64,000 bases of DNA from Oscillospiraceae bacterium (GCA_017395085.1 JAFPWF010000034.1:1-64000); one strand, 5' to 3'; shown: positions 43,654 to 51,465, numbered from the stretch's first letter. Translations and numbers: made by a program. Notes: generated by a model not told the origin, from the letters alone.

Positions 43654-44744
43654 ACTAAATCCCCCTTCCTCTCACTGCCGGTGATTGTCCCGCCGCCCAG
43701 GACGGTTTCACCGTCGGTATCATACAGAACTGCCGCCTGGCCGGGCGCGGGCGCGCGCTGCGGCGCATCCAGCCGGATGATCAGGCGTTCCCCATCCTGC
43801 CAGGCCGTTGCCGGGCGTTCCTGCTGGCGGTAACGAAGCTTTACCAGCACTTTTTCTTTTCCGGGAAGCGGCAGCCCCGAAACCATGCTGACATGATCGG
43901 CATAGACCGTATCAATCTGGAAATCCTTCTCTTCGGCCAGAGTCACGGTGTTTTGCACAGGATCGATGTCCGAAACATACAGCCTTGCGTTAGCCGAAAC
44001 GCCGAGTCCGCGGCGTTGCCCGATGGTGTAATGAATGATCCCGCGGTGACGGCCGAGCACTTTCCCGGTCCGGTCAATGAAGTTTCCTTCCGGAAATGTG
44101 TTTCCCGTGCTGCGCTCGATAAATGAGGCATAATCGCCATCCGGAACAAAACAGATATCCTGGCTGTCCGCCTTCCCCGCATTCAGAAAGCCATGTTCCT
44201 CCGCAAGAGCACGCGTTTCCTGTTTGCTCAGTCCGCCAAGTGGGAACAGGGTGCGCCTCAGTTCTTTCTGAGACAGCGAGTAGAGAACATAACTCTGATC
44301 CTTGGCAGGGTCGGCCGCTTTCTTCAAAAAGAACTGCCCATTCTCGCTGGTGATTCTGGCATAATGACCGGTGGCAACTGCTTCACAGGACAGCGCGTTT
44401 GCCCGCTCATACAGCTTTTCAAACTTCAGAAAGCGGTTGCAGTCGATGCACGGGTTCGGCGTGCGGCCGGCCATGTAACTGCAGATGAACGGATCGATCA
44501 CGCGTTCCTGAAAGGTATCCGTGAGGTTGAAGACGTAATACGGCATCCCAAGGCGGCAGGCAACGCTTCTGGCATCCTCCACATCGTCCAGAGAGCAGCA
44601 GGTTTTTTCCGCCTTTTCAGGCAGAAGGCTGCTGCTGTACAGTTTCATGGTACAGCCGATGCAGTCATATCCTTTTTCTTTCAGCAGCAGGGCAGCGACA
44701 CTGCTGTCCACCCCGCCGCTCATGGCAACCAGAACCCGTTTCAT
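43650..44744 (-). CDS. mnmA: tRNA-specific 2-thiouridylase
   Basis: A 364-residue enzyme that makes 2-thiouridine at position 34 of Lys, Glu and Gln tRNAs. The PP-loop is SGGVDSS (9-15). The two catalytic cysteines are in NPCIDCNRFLKF and SQDICFV. The C-terminal barrel is present. GAGG lies 5 nt before the ATG at 44744. The cysteine desulfurase partner usual in Bacillota is not in the window. A strong promoter precedes it at 44814-44842. Confidence 0.95.
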   Translation of the reverse strand: MKRVLVAMSGGVDSSVAALLLKEKGYDCIGCTMKLYSSSLLPEKAEKTCCSLDDVEDARSVACRLGMPYYVFNLTDTFQERVIDPFICSYMAGRTPNPCIDCNRFLKFEKLYERANALSCEAVATGHYARITSENGQFFLKKAADPAKDQSYVLYSLSQKELRRTLFPLGGLSKQETRALAEEHGFLNAGKADSQDICFVPDGDYASFIERSTGNTFPEGNFIDRTGKVLGRHRGIIHYTIGQRRGLGVSANARLYVSDIDPVQNTVTLAEEKDFQIDTVYADHVSMVSGLPLPGKEKVLVKLRYRQQERPATAWQDGERLIIRLDAPQRAPAPGQAAVLYDTDGETVLGGGTITGSERKGDLV

Positions 44745-44813
44745 ACAAACCTCGCCTCTGGGGAGATTTCGCTGACCCATACTGCCTGACGCAGGCACCG
44801 CTCATTCGAGCAA

Positions 44814-44842
44814 ATTATAGCATTGCGCCTCTTTTCTGCCAA
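44814..44842 (-). promoter_or_regulatory. mnmA promoter, TTGGCA-17-TGCTATAAT
   Basis: On the minus strand TTGGCA (44837-44842), 17-bp spacer, TATAAT (44814-44819) with a TG extension; start near 44807. Confidence 0.85.
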
Positions 44843-44875
44843 GTACCCAAGTCCCTTTTGTTTTTCTTAATTCTG

Positions 44876-44884
44876 TGTTATAAT
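44876..44884 (+). promoter_or_regulatory. dtd extended -10 promoter
   Basis: TGTTATAAT 38 nt before the dtd ATG. The -35 region is T-rich (TTTTGT, 17 bp upstream) and far from consensus. It diverges from the mnmA promoter. Confidence 0.6.
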
Positions 44885-44922
44885 GATTTTCAACAAGAAA
44901 CGATACAGAAAGGATTTCTGAT

Positions 44923-45366
44923 ATGAGAGCTGTCGTTACCAGAGTCAATTCCGCTTCCGTCACCATCGACGGTGAAGTGCAGGCCATGATCGGGAAAGGT
45001 CTCCTGGTGCTGCTCGGCGTTCACCGTGAAGACACGGAAAAAGAAGCATCCAAAATCGCGGATAAAATCTGCGGGCTCCGAATCTTTGAAGATGAGAACG
45101 GAAAAATGAATCTCTCTCCGGACAAGGTTCAGGCAGAAATGATCATTGTCAGTCAGTTCACCCTGTTCGCCGACTGCCGTTCCCGCAGGCCGGGCTTTTC
45201 CTATGCGGCACGGCCGGAAACGGCAATTCCCCTCTATGAACAGGTGGTGCGCGAGTGCCGAGAGCGCGGCTTTTCCGTTCAGACCGGCGTTTTCGCTGCC
45301 GAAATGATGGTTGACTCCCAGAACGACGGGCCTGTCACAATTCTGCTGGACACCAACGAACTGTAA
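44923..45366 (+). CDS. dtd: D-aminoacyl-tRNA deacylase
   Basis: A 147-residue proofreading enzyme that removes D-amino acids (and glycine from tRNA-Ala) from tRNA. The catalytic motifs SQFTLFADC and NDGPVTILLDT are both present, and the family opening MRAVVTRVNSASVTIDG is intact. AAAGGA precedes the ATG. Monocistronic between its own promoter and a strong bidirectional terminator. The Gly-Pro cis motif in the NDGPV segment is intact, so it should be active. Confidence 0.95.
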   Translation: MRAVVTRVNSASVTIDGEVQAMIGKGLLVLLGVHREDTEKEASKIADKICGLRIFEDENGKMNLSPDKVQAEMIIVSQFTLFADCRSRRPGFSYAARPETAIPLYEQVVRECRERGFSVQTGVFAAEMMVDSQNDGPVTILLDTNEL

Positions 45367-45378
45367 ACTCTGAAACAG

Positions 45379-45425
45379 AAAACGCCAGGACCCCGGTTTG
45401 AGAGACCACAGGTCCTGGCGTTTTT
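45379..45425. terminator. bidirectional terminator between dtd and prsW
   Basis: Stem AAAACGCCAGGACC with GGTCCTGGCGTTTTT and a loop of 18 nt. T-runs occur on both strands, so convergent transcripts from dtd and prsW both end here. Confidence 0.9.
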
Positions 45426-45443
45426 ATTGAGTTGGGAATCGTC

Positions 45444-46199
45444 TTAAAATCTGCCGCGGCCGCCTGCATCGAACTCATCTGAGACATCAGCCACATAGGA
45501 ACGCATCAGCGGGCTGTCTGCAGCAGAAGTCTTTTTCACGAGCTTTAAAGCAGTCCGGAACATCCAGATCACGAAGACCAGGAAGATCAGCGACATCCAT
45601 TCATTCTGATAGGTAGCAACAAAATCGTAGGTCCCGTGAAGAAGCGCAGGAATCCAGAGCGCTTTCCGCAGCGAAGCCTTTGCCTCAGCAGCATAGCCGG
45701 CAAGGTCATACCGCTTCGCGACGCCGTACCAGACGCCCATAAACACGCCGAAGGAGGCATGGCCGGGAATTGCAGTGACTGCCCGGGCTACAGCCGTTGC
45801 AAAGCCGTAACTCAGCACATAGAAGATATTCTCCCACAAGGCAAAGCCCAGGGAAACGAACACCGCATAGACAACTCCGTCAAACTCGCAGTTAAACTCA
45901 CGGCTCTTCCAAGTCCGTTTTTTCAGCAGCACATACTTGAAGCCCTCTTCGGAGATGGCCACAACCACAAAATACAGCAAAAAATTATAGAAGATGTTTT
46001 CCTCCGGGAAAACGGATGTCAGCACCATTTCGCCAAGCTGTTCAGTAACCGAAGCAAGGGCAGTAGCTATCACGCCAAGGATCACAAGCCACAGAAGAAG
46101 GCGCGCCGGTTCCTTCTCCAAGCGGTCGGCGCGGTAGACGCGTATCAGAAGCCAGAGGGCGGGGATCACCGCCGCCGCAATCAACAACAACTGGTACAT
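45444..46199 (-). CDS. PrsW-family intramembrane metalloprotease
   Basis: A 251-residue multi-pass membrane protein with the PrsW motifs: SEEGFKY (Glu84, Glu85, Lys88), FDGVVYA...GFALWEN, AIPGHASFGVFMG and LLHGTYDF, whose glutamates and histidines form the presumed metal site. About eight hydrophobic helices are visible. The best-known member cleaves the anti-sigma factor RsiW in Bacillus; no sigma/anti-sigma pair lies here, so the substrate is unknown. The ATG at 46199 with AGAGGA upstream is preferred over the ATG nine codons earlier. The tail after residue 225 is hydrophilic. Confidence 0.88.
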   Translation of the reverse strand: MYQLLLIAAAVIPALWLLIRVYRADRLEKEPARLLLWLVILGVIATALASVTEQLGEMVLTSVFPEENIFYNFLLYFVVVAISEEGFKYVLLKKRTWKSREFNCEFDGVVYAVFVSLGFALWENIFYVLSYGFATAVARAVTAIPGHASFGVFMGVWYGVAKRYDLAGYAAEAKASLRKALWIPALLHGTYDFVATYQNEWMSLIFLVFVIWMFRTALKLVKKTSAADSPLMRSYVADVSDEFDAGGRGRF

Positions 46200-46223
46200 C
46201 AGAGTTCCTCTCTTTTCAGAAAA

Positions 46224-46246
46224 CAAGCCCGGTTTTGCCGGGCTTG
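46224..46246 (-). terminator. terminator between ireB and prsW
   Basis: A perfect 9-bp stem (CAAGCCCGG/CCGGGCTTG) with a 5-nt loop, followed by TTTTCTG on the minus strand. Read-through would be needed for prsW to share the ireB promoter. Confidence 0.8.
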
Positions 46247-46253
46247 CTGGCTG

Positions 46254-46496
46254 TTATTTGTCCAGATAAGTCTTCAGCAGTTCCTGCAGAAGCTCGTCCC
46301 TGTCCAGCCTGCAGATCAGGCTGCGGGCGTTGTTGTAACTCGTTATGTAAGTCGGATCCTCCGAAAGAATATAGCCGACAATCTGGTTGATGGGATTGTA
46401 GCCCTTCACCATCAGGGAGTTGTAAACCGAAGAAAGAATCTCCTTCATCTCAGCTTTGCTGTCAAGGGCAGCAAATTTTCTGGTAACGTCCTGCAT
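46254..46496 (-). CDS. ireB: IreB-family regulatory phosphoprotein (UPF0297)
   Basis: An 80-residue protein that matches the IreB/YrzL family across its length, including SSVYNSLMVKGYNPINQIVGYILSEDPTYI written in two parts as VYNSLMVKGYNPINQ and IVGYILSEDPTYI, then ARSLICRLDRDELL. In enterococci IreB is phosphorylated by the Ser/Thr kinase IreK and controls cephalosporin resistance. Thr5 is a candidate site here. The ATG at 46496 has GGAG 9 nt upstream; the in-frame TTG at 46500-46502 is too close. The family's usual neighbours ruvX and mltG are absent. Confidence 0.9.
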   Translation of the reverse strand: MQDVTRKFAALDSKAEMKEILSSVYNSLMVKGYNPINQIVGYILSEDPTYITSYNNARSLICRLDRDELLQELLKTYLDK

Positions 46497-46528
46497 ATTC
46501 AATCACTCCAATCCTGTTCTTTTTTAGT

Positions 46529-46537
46529 ATTATACCA
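46529..46537 (-). promoter_or_regulatory. ireB extended -10 promoter (TGGTATAAT)
   Basis: TATAAT at 46529-46534 with TGG directly before it on the minus strand. A weak -35 (TTTACT, 16 bp) lies upstream. The start is near 46522, a leader of about 25 nt. Confidence 0.7.
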
Positions 46538-46743
46538 TAACTTGTGTTCAAGTAAAGTGTTTTTTTGCATATTTTGCGTGGCATCCGCATGCTGTCATCC
46601 GTCCGGTATCCATTCCATTCCTTCCCTGTGAATCGGATGAGCAGCGGCCTGTAAGACAGCTTTCTCCGTAAGCCCGGAGAAACCCCAAAAAAAGAAGCCT
46701 GTGAAATAACCGTTAACAACATTCCAAAACTGCCTGAAAATCG

Positions 46744-46773
46744 TTGACGAAAGGATACCGGATCATGTATAAT
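46744..46773 (+). promoter_or_regulatory. promoter of xpaC-telA, TTGACG-18-TATAAT
   Basis: TTGACG (46744-46749) and TATAAT (46768-46773) with 18-bp spacing on the plus strand; start near 46780. Confidence 0.8.
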
Positions 46774-46828
46774 TACTAAGTTGCAGACAGCAGGAATAAT
46801 CAGCTTCATTTCCATCTCAGGAGGTATT

Positions 46829-47608
46829 ATGTATAACCGCAGAAGGCGTCGTCGCTCCGGCTCCATATACAGCTTTATTGTAACATGGCTGGTTCTTTCC
46901 ATGTTCTTCCCGATGTATGAGCTTACCAGTATTCTGACAACGCTGGGGCTCGGGCTCGGTGTAGCATTTCTGTTCGGCCGCGCCGCGGGCAGACAGGCAG
47001 CAAAAGAGGAACAGGCCAAAGCACAGCAGGTTCAGTCACAGGCAGGCGGCAGGAAGACCGTGGACACCACCGTCCGCAAGGTCGGAGAGACACAGAAAGC
47101 GCCAAAGAAGAGTTATGGCCCTGAGGTCGATCCGATTGTGGAAGAGGGCAACAAGGCTCTCAGTGAAATGGGCCGGCTTTACATGTCCATCAAAGATCCG
47201 GAAGTGCGGGTGAAGATCAATGAGATCATGCGCGTCACCGACAAGATCGTCCAGGATGCGATTGCCGATCCGTCCGACATTCCGAAGATCAAAAAATTCA
47301 TGACGTATTATCTGCCGACCACCATCAAGCTTCTCAACGCCTATGACCGGATGGATTCGCAGGGCATCGAGGGTGAGAATATAGACAAGACGATGAAGAA
47401 CATCAACGAAATGCTTGACGCCGCCATCGTTGCCTATAAGAAACAACTGGATTCTCTGTTCGCCAACCAGGCATTGGACATTGAAACCGACATTGCCGTG
47501 ATGAATGCCATGCTCGACCGCGAAGGTTTGAGCGACAAGAAAGATTTCAACATTCGCGAGGAGCCCAAAGGGGCCGTCGCAACCAGCAGCCAGACTGCAA
47601 CCAGATAA
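46829..47608 (+). CDS. XpaC-family membrane protein
   Basis: A 259-residue protein. A basic start (MYNRRRRRRSGS) leads to two membrane segments (about 13-32 and 34-50). The cytoplasmic XpaC domain follows, with DPIVEEGNKALSEMGRLYMS, MTYYLPTTIKLLNAYDRM and a coiled C-terminal part. The family is named after 5-bromo-4-chloroindolyl phosphate hydrolysis in Bacillus, but its real function is unknown. AGGAGG precedes the ATG by 4 nt. It pairs with telA 18 nt downstream, the same order as yceG-yceH in Bacillus, where the genes belong to a stress-related set. Confidence 0.88.
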   Translation: MYNRRRRRRSGSIYSFIVTWLVLSMFFPMYELTSILTTLGLGLGVAFLFGRAAGRQAAKEEQAKAQQVQSQAGGRKTVDTTVRKVGETQKAPKKSYGPEVDPIVEEGNKALSEMGRLYMSIKDPEVRVKINEIMRVTDKIVQDAIADPSDIPKIKKFMTYYLPTTIKLLNAYDRMDSQGIEGENIDKTMKNINEMLDAAIVAYKKQLDSLFANQALDIETDIAVMNAMLDREGLSDKKDFNIREEPKGAVATSSQTATR

Positions 47609-47626
47609 AGAAAGGACGAAACAGCC

Positions 47627-48793
47627 ATGAGTGAAAACAGTTCCTACATCCCGAAGCTTACCCTGGAGCCGAATGCAACTGAAGCCGCCGTTCAGGAGGC
47701 CCCCAAACTTGAAGTCACCGACGAAGAGGTGGAAGCCAAAGCAGCCGAAGTAAAAAAGCTGGACATTTCCGCGCTTTCCCCTGCCGAGCAGGCCGCCGTA
47801 CATGAGTTTGCCGGGAAGATCGACATTCTGAATACCGAGCAGGTCATGAATTACGGCGCTGCCGCGCAGAAGAACATTTCAGAGTTTTCGGATGCCGCCC
47901 TCAACACCGTCCGTACCAAGGATCTCGGCGAAGTGGGCGATATGCTGAGCGACCTGGTCGTGGAACTGAAGGGCATGAATTTCTCTCAGGAGGAGAAAAA
48001 GGGGCTGAAAGGTCTGTTCAAGAAGGGCGGCCAGAATATCGCATCCCTGAAAGCACAGTACGACAAGGCTGAAGTAAACGTTGACAAAATCGTTGAGTCT
48101 CTTGAAAATCATGAAGTCACCCTGATGAAAGACATCACGCTCATGGACAAGATGTATGAGCGCAATGAAGAGTATATGAAGGAGCTTACCATGTATATTC
48201 TCGCCGGCAAGCTCCGCATTGAACAGCTCCGCAATGAAGAACTGCCGAAGTATCAGGAAAAGGCACGCGAGTCCGGCCTCCCGGAAGACGCTCAGGCTGC
48301 CAATGACTTTGCCAACATGATCGGCCGTTTTGAAAAGAAAATCCATGATCTGGAACTCACCAGAACAATTTCCATCCAGATGTCGCCTCAGATCCGCATG
48401 GTGCAGAACAACGACACTCTGATGATGGAGAAAATCCGTTCCTCCATCAACAACACCATTCCCCTGTGGAAGAACCAGATGGTGCTCGCCCTGAGCCTGT
48501 ATCACTCCGACCAGGCCATGAAGGCGCAGCGTGAGGTAACCAACGTGACCAACCAGCTTCTGGAAGCAAACGCCCAGGCTCTGCACCAGGGCAGTGTGGA
48601 AATCGCCAAAGAGTCCGAGCGCGGCATTGTCGATCTCGAGACCCTGCAGAAGACCAACCAGGAACTCATCCAGGCTCTGGACGAAGTCAAAAAGATTCAG
48701 GACGACGGCCGTGTCCGCCGTCTGCGTGCCGAAGAAGAACTTGCCCGCATTGAGGCCGAACTGAGAGAAAAGCTCCTCAGCATGCAGGGGTAA
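47627..48793 (+). CDS. TelA/KlaA toxic anion resistance family protein
   Basis: A 388-residue, highly helical, charged protein without membrane segments. Family segments include SPAEQAAVHEFAGKIDILNT, LKGLFKKGG, DKMYERNEEYMKELTMYILAGK and RTISIQMSPQIRMVQNND near the middle. TelA proteins are linked to tellurite, antimicrobial and envelope stress, with the mechanism unclear. The gene lies 18 nt after xpaC and 3 nt before the LemA-like gene. The three probably act as one envelope-stress unit. Confidence 0.9.
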   Translation: MSENSSYIPKLTLEPNATEAAVQEAPKLEVTDEEVEAKAAEVKKLDISALSPAEQAAVHEFAGKIDILNTEQVMNYGAAAQKNISEFSDAALNTVRTKDLGEVGDMLSDLVVELKGMNFSQEEKKGLKGLFKKGGQNIASLKAQYDKAEVNVDKIVESLENHEVTLMKDITLMDKMYERNEEYMKELTMYILAGKLRIEQLRNEELPKYQEKARESGLPEDAQAANDFANMIGRFEKKIHDLELTRTISIQMSPQIRMVQNNDTLMMEKIRSSINNTIPLWKNQMVLALSLYHSDQAMKAQREVTNVTNQLLEANAQALHQGSVEIAKESERGIVDLETLQKTNQELIQALDEVKKIQDDGRVRRLRAEEELARIEAELREKLLSMQG

Positions 48794-48796
48794 GGG

Positions 48797-49342
48797 ATGA
48801 AGAAGCTTTTTGAAAGTCCTGCTTTCGCTCTGCTGCTTGCTGTGATCGTAGTCATCGGCAGCACCCTGCTGAACACCAAAATCAAATTCGGCAGAAAGTG
48901 CGCCGCGTTATGCGGTGAGTTTTACGAGCAGTCCGACAGTATTTCCGCCGAACTCCGCAACTTCTGTTCCGCTGCCGAAAAAGTGGCCCTCACCGCGCAG
49001 CAGGCAGAGCTTCCGGATGCGGATTCGGCTTTACGGGATGTGGATGAACTGCGGAATCTCCTTTACCGGCAGAGCTCCGATCTGAACACCATTCGTGCCC
49101 TGTATCAGCAGCTGCTCACTTCCACATTTACTATGGAGGCTGCGCTTGCCCGGACGGAGTTTTCTGACGAACAGGCTGACGCTATCGCAGCCGCACAGCA
49201 TGACGCCGCCGCTGCAAAAGCCAGAATCGACAGCTCCGATTTTAACAGCAGCGCACGCGGTTTTCTGAAGCGTTATCAGAAGTTCCCCACCCCGACTCTT
49301 GCCGGCATGGTCGGCTTGAACATGCCATGTGCATTTGACTGA
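48797..49342 (+). CDS. LemA-like membrane protein
   Basis: A 181-residue protein with a membrane segment at about 8-26 and a helical extracytoplasmic-looking domain. The C terminus DFNSSARGFLKRYQKFPTPT followed by LAGMVGLNMPCAFD matches the FN..VR.YN...K.FP..LIA...GF...PYF ending of LemA proteins. The N-terminal half is more diverged than in standard LemA. It starts 3 nt after telA. LemA function is unknown. Linkage to xpaC and telA supports a shared membrane role. Confidence 0.78.
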   Translation: MKKLFESPAFALLLAVIVVIGSTLLNTKIKFGRKCAALCGEFYEQSDSISAELRNFCSAAEKVALTAQQAELPDADSALRDVDELRNLLYRQSSDLNTIRALYQQLLTSTFTMEAALARTEFSDEQADAIAAAQHDAAAAKARIDSSDFNSSARGFLKRYQKFPTPTLAGMVGLNMPCAFD

Positions 49343-49365
49343 CCCTCAGGAAGGAGTATTTCGAT

Positions 49366-49839
49366 ATGGGAATCGCAGAAGGCCGCGCCTATTTCCGTTC
49401 CCTGGGTATGGAAGACCGTGTCCAGGAATTTACAGTATCCTCGGCGACTGTTGAGCTAGCAGCTGCCGCGCTGGGCGTGGAAGGCGCGCGCATTGCAAAA
49501 ACGCTCTCTTTTAAAACCGCGGACGGCTGCATGCTGATCCTGGCAGCCGGCGATGCGCGGATCGACAATCACAAGTTCAAAGAGAGATTCCACTTCAAGG
49601 CAAAAATGCTCTCCGCCGAAGAAGTTTTGGAACTGGTTGGGCATCCGGTCGGCGGAGTCTGCCCGTTCGGGACGAAGCCGGGCATTCCGGTTTATCTCGA
49701 TGAAAGCCTGAAGCGTTTTGTTACCGTGTTTCCCGCGGTCGGCAGCGGAAACAGTGCCATTGAGCTGAACCTCGACGAGCTCTACACGTATTCCCATGCG
49801 TTGGAGTGGATCGACGTATGCAAACTGCCCGAGGCCTGA
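49366..49839 (+). CDS. YbaK/EbsC-family aminoacyl-tRNA deacylase
   Basis: A 157-residue protein of the INS/YbaK superfamily that hydrolyses mischarged tRNA in trans. It shows IAKTLSFKTADGCMLILAAGD (the catalytic lysine region), HPVGGVCPFGTKPG and YLDESLKRF. The match is to the YbaK-like single-domain deacylases; which tRNA it edits cannot be read off (Cys-tRNA-Pro and others are possible). AAGGAG precedes the ATG. It lies 24 nt after the LemA-like gene and before a terminator. Confidence 0.88.
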   Translation: MGIAEGRAYFRSLGMEDRVQEFTVSSATVELAAAALGVEGARIAKTLSFKTADGCMLILAAGDARIDNHKFKERFHFKAKMLSAEEVLELVGHPVGGVCPFGTKPGIPVYLDESLKRFVTVFPAVGSGNSAIELNLDELYTYSHALEWIDVCKLPEA

Positions 49840-49873
49840 ATCGGGAACCTTATCCGGCGGACAGCAGGCAAGC

Positions 49874-49915
49874 AAAAGAGCAGCCCCAATCCCAAAAGAT
49901 TGAGGCTGCTCTTTT
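49874..49915. terminator. bidirectional terminator between ybaK-like gene and ribU
   Basis: Stem AAAAGAGCAGCC / GGCTGCTCTTTT with a further AATC/GATT pairing inside. T-runs lie on both strands between the convergent genes. Confidence 0.88.
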
Positions 49916-49936
49916 CCGCTGCAGTCACAGGGTTGT

Positions 49937-50602
49937 TTACAGAACACCGATCAGAACCAGGAACCACAGCACAAAAGATACGAGAATTGCCATGCTGAGC
50001 AGGGTAAAGCCAACGCTGAATGTCCCCTTCTGGCTGCCGCTTTTGCTCGGTTCCGCCAGATGCGCCTTTCTCAGGGCGTTGACAATCGGTTTATAGAGCA
50101 GCAGAGTCAGTCCGGCGTTGATTCCGCCTTTTACCAGATTGAACGGCAGAAACACCGTCATGAGCATTCCGGCCACCGTTTCCCGCGGCACCCCCATGTA
50201 GAACGGCGTAATGATATAATTCCACAGCAACATCGCCGCCGCCATGACCAGCACCCCGAGTATCAGGCCGATCACTGCACCCTTCTGGGTACGGTGCTTC
50301 TGATAATACCACGCCGCAGGAACCGCAAACGCGCAGGTGGAAACCACATTCATCAAAAATCCGTAAGGTCCGGTTGCGCTGATGGTGATCATCTCAATAA
50401 ACGACACGATGACAGAGATCAGAACGCTTGTCAGCGGTCCGTACAGGAGTCCGGCTATGACGATCACGGCATCTTTCGGCTCATAGCTCAGAAAGCCCGC
50501 TACATTCGGGATCACTTTGCTGATCAGAACAGCTACAAACGACACTGCCGCAAACATGGCGACAGACGTGATGTAACGCGTGGACATTTGACTGCTTTTC
50601 AT
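49937..50602 (-). CDS. ribU: riboflavin transporter, ECF S component
   Basis: A 221-residue membrane protein with about six hydrophobic helices. The N-terminal phrase GFLSYEPKDAVIVIAGLLYGP is the RibU-type riboflavin-binding region of energy-coupling-factor S components, and helix 1 carries the AxxxA-like surface AAVSFVAVLIS. The ATG at 50600-50602 has GGAGG 7 nt upstream, directly after the riboswitch terminator. The assignment is confirmed by the FMN riboswitch in its leader. The shared EcfA/A'/T module is not encoded in the window. Confidence 0.95.
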   Translation of the reverse strand: MKSSQMSTRYITSVAMFAAVSFVAVLISKVIPNVAGFLSYEPKDAVIVIAGLLYGPLTSVLISVIVSFIEMITISATGPYGFLMNVVSTCAFAVPAAWYYQKHRTQKGAVIGLILGVLVMAAAMLLWNYIITPFYMGVPRETVAGMLMTVFLPFNLVKGGINAGLTLLLYKPIVNALRKAHLAEPSKSGSQKGTFSVGFTLLSMAILVSFVLWFLVLIGVL

Positions 50603-50614
50603 GATATTCCCTCC

Positions 50615-50647
50615 AAAAAGAAAATAGCCTGAAGACGAACTTCAGGC
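50615..50647 (-). terminator. riboswitch-controlled terminator before ribU
   Basis: GCCTGAAG-TTCG-TCTTCAGGC-like hairpin (50627-50647) followed on the minus strand by TATTTTCTTTTT, which runs into the GGAGG of ribU. FMN binding should favour it. Confidence 0.88.
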
Positions 50648-50688
50648 GCAAAACAGGACAGGAAAACACATGGAAATATCTGATTTTC

Positions 50689-50809
50689 CATCTTCTTCCA
50701 TCCAGACTGTACTGTCGGTTCCGGATTCGCACCGGATCCTGCCTTACGGCTCGCGGACTGAGCTTGCGCCATCACCGCCGGTCGGGAATTCCACCCTGCC
50801 CTGAAGATG
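50689..50809 (-). promoter_or_regulatory. FMN riboswitch (RFN element)
   Basis: The minus strand carries the conserved RFN blocks: GGGCAGGGTGGAATTCCCGA, CCGGCGGTGATGG, AGTCCGCGAGC, GGATCCGGTGCGAATCCGGA, GCCGACAGTACAGTCTGGAT and GGAAGAAGATGG. P1 forms between CATCTTC (50803-50809) and GAAGATG (50689-50695). Just downstream TGGAAA/TTTCCA (50671-50690) is a small hairpin of the expression platform, followed by the terminator. It should switch ribU off when FMN is plentiful. Confidence 0.96.
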
Positions 50810-50814
50810 TGCAT

Positions 50815-50844
50815 ATTGTATCACAAAGAGGGGGCATTTGACAA
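50815..50844 (-). promoter_or_regulatory. ribU promoter, TTGTCA-18-TGATACAAT
   Basis: TTGTCA (50839-50844) and TACAAT (50815-50820) with TG extension on the minus strand, 18-bp spacing. The start near 50808 places P1 of the riboswitch at the very 5' end. Confidence 0.75.
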
Positions 50845-50866
50845 GCCCTGCGGAATAGAATATACT
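50838..50866 (+). promoter_or_regulatory. promoter of the SLOG gene, TTGACA-17-TATACT
   Basis: TTGACA (50838-50843) and TATACT (50861-50866), 17 bp apart on the plus strand. Its -35 overlaps the -35 of the divergent ribU promoter by five bases. Confidence 0.8.
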
Positions 50867-50893
50867 GAAAAAAACGCCAATCAGGAGAGCAGT

Positions 50894-51397
50894 ATGTACG
50901 ACCGGTCAGTTACCTGCTGTTTTACCGGACACCGGCCGGTAAAGCTGCCATGGGGAATAAATGAGCAGGATCCGCGATGTCTGGCATTAAAAGAGCAGCT
51001 CGCCGCAACCCTGGAAGGAATCTATGAAAGCGGATACCGGCACTTTATCTGCGGAATGGCCATCGGCTGCGATACCTACTTTGCCGAAGAGGTGCTTCAG
51101 CTGAAAGAACAGCATCCGGAAGTCATTCTGGAAGCCGCCATCCCCTGCGACGGCCAGGACGCCAAATGGAACAGCAAGCAGAAAGAAGCCTATGCGCGGC
51201 TTCTGACACAGTGCGACTTCGCAACACACGTTTCCCGCAGCTATACCCCAGGCTGCATGATGCGCCGTAACATATACATGATTGACCACTCTTCTCTGCT
51301 GCTTGCCTGCTTTAACGGCCGCAGCAGCGGCACCATGAGCACAATCCTCTATGCCGAACGCAGCGGAATCCGCACCATTATTCTTGATATCGCATAA
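50894..51397 (+). CDS. SLOG-family protein (DUF1273-like, YpsA-related)
   Basis: A 167-residue Rossmann-like protein. The opening CCFTGHRPVKLPWG, the middle FICGMAIGCDTYFAEEVLQLK and the nucleotide-loop-like NGRSSGTMSTILYAERSGI are typical of the SLOG superfamily, which binds nucleotide-derived ligands. YpsA of Bacillus is a relative with effects on cell division and stress. AGGAG precedes the ATG at 50894. It is monocistronic, with its own promoter and a strong terminator. The ligand and role are unknown. Confidence 0.85.
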   Translation: MYDRSVTCCFTGHRPVKLPWGINEQDPRCLALKEQLAATLEGIYESGYRHFICGMAIGCDTYFAEEVLQLKEQHPEVILEAAIPCDGQDAKWNSKQKEAYARLLTQCDFATHVSRSYTPGCMMRRNIYMIDHSSLLLACFNGRSSGTMSTILYAERSGIRTIILDIA

Positions 51398-51406
51398 GCC
51401 GTTGCA

Positions 51407-51453
51407 AAGCCTGCACGGGACGCTCATTTTTAAGCGTCCCGTGCAGGCTTTTT
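51407..51453. terminator. strong terminator after the SLOG gene
   Basis: An 18-bp perfect stem (51407-51424 with 51433-51450), 8-nt loop, then TTT. The minus side is followed by TTTGC, so it may also end the DnaJ-domain transcript. Confidence 0.9.
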
Positions 51454-51465
51454 ATCAGAACTCTT

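Larger units (their letters stand above)
46497..46828. other. intergenic region between ireB and xpaC
   Basis: These 332 bases carry two divergent promoters (46529-46537 for ireB and 46744-46773 for xpaC). An 8-bp hairpin at 46661-46682 has no T-run on its plus side and no assigned role. Nothing else is recognisable and no small gene has a credible ribosome binding site. Confidence 0.6.

Noticed and set aside
46661..46682. Hairpin TTTCTCCG/CGGAGAAA as a terminator
   Set aside because: No T-run follows on either strand in the right position, and no gene ends here.
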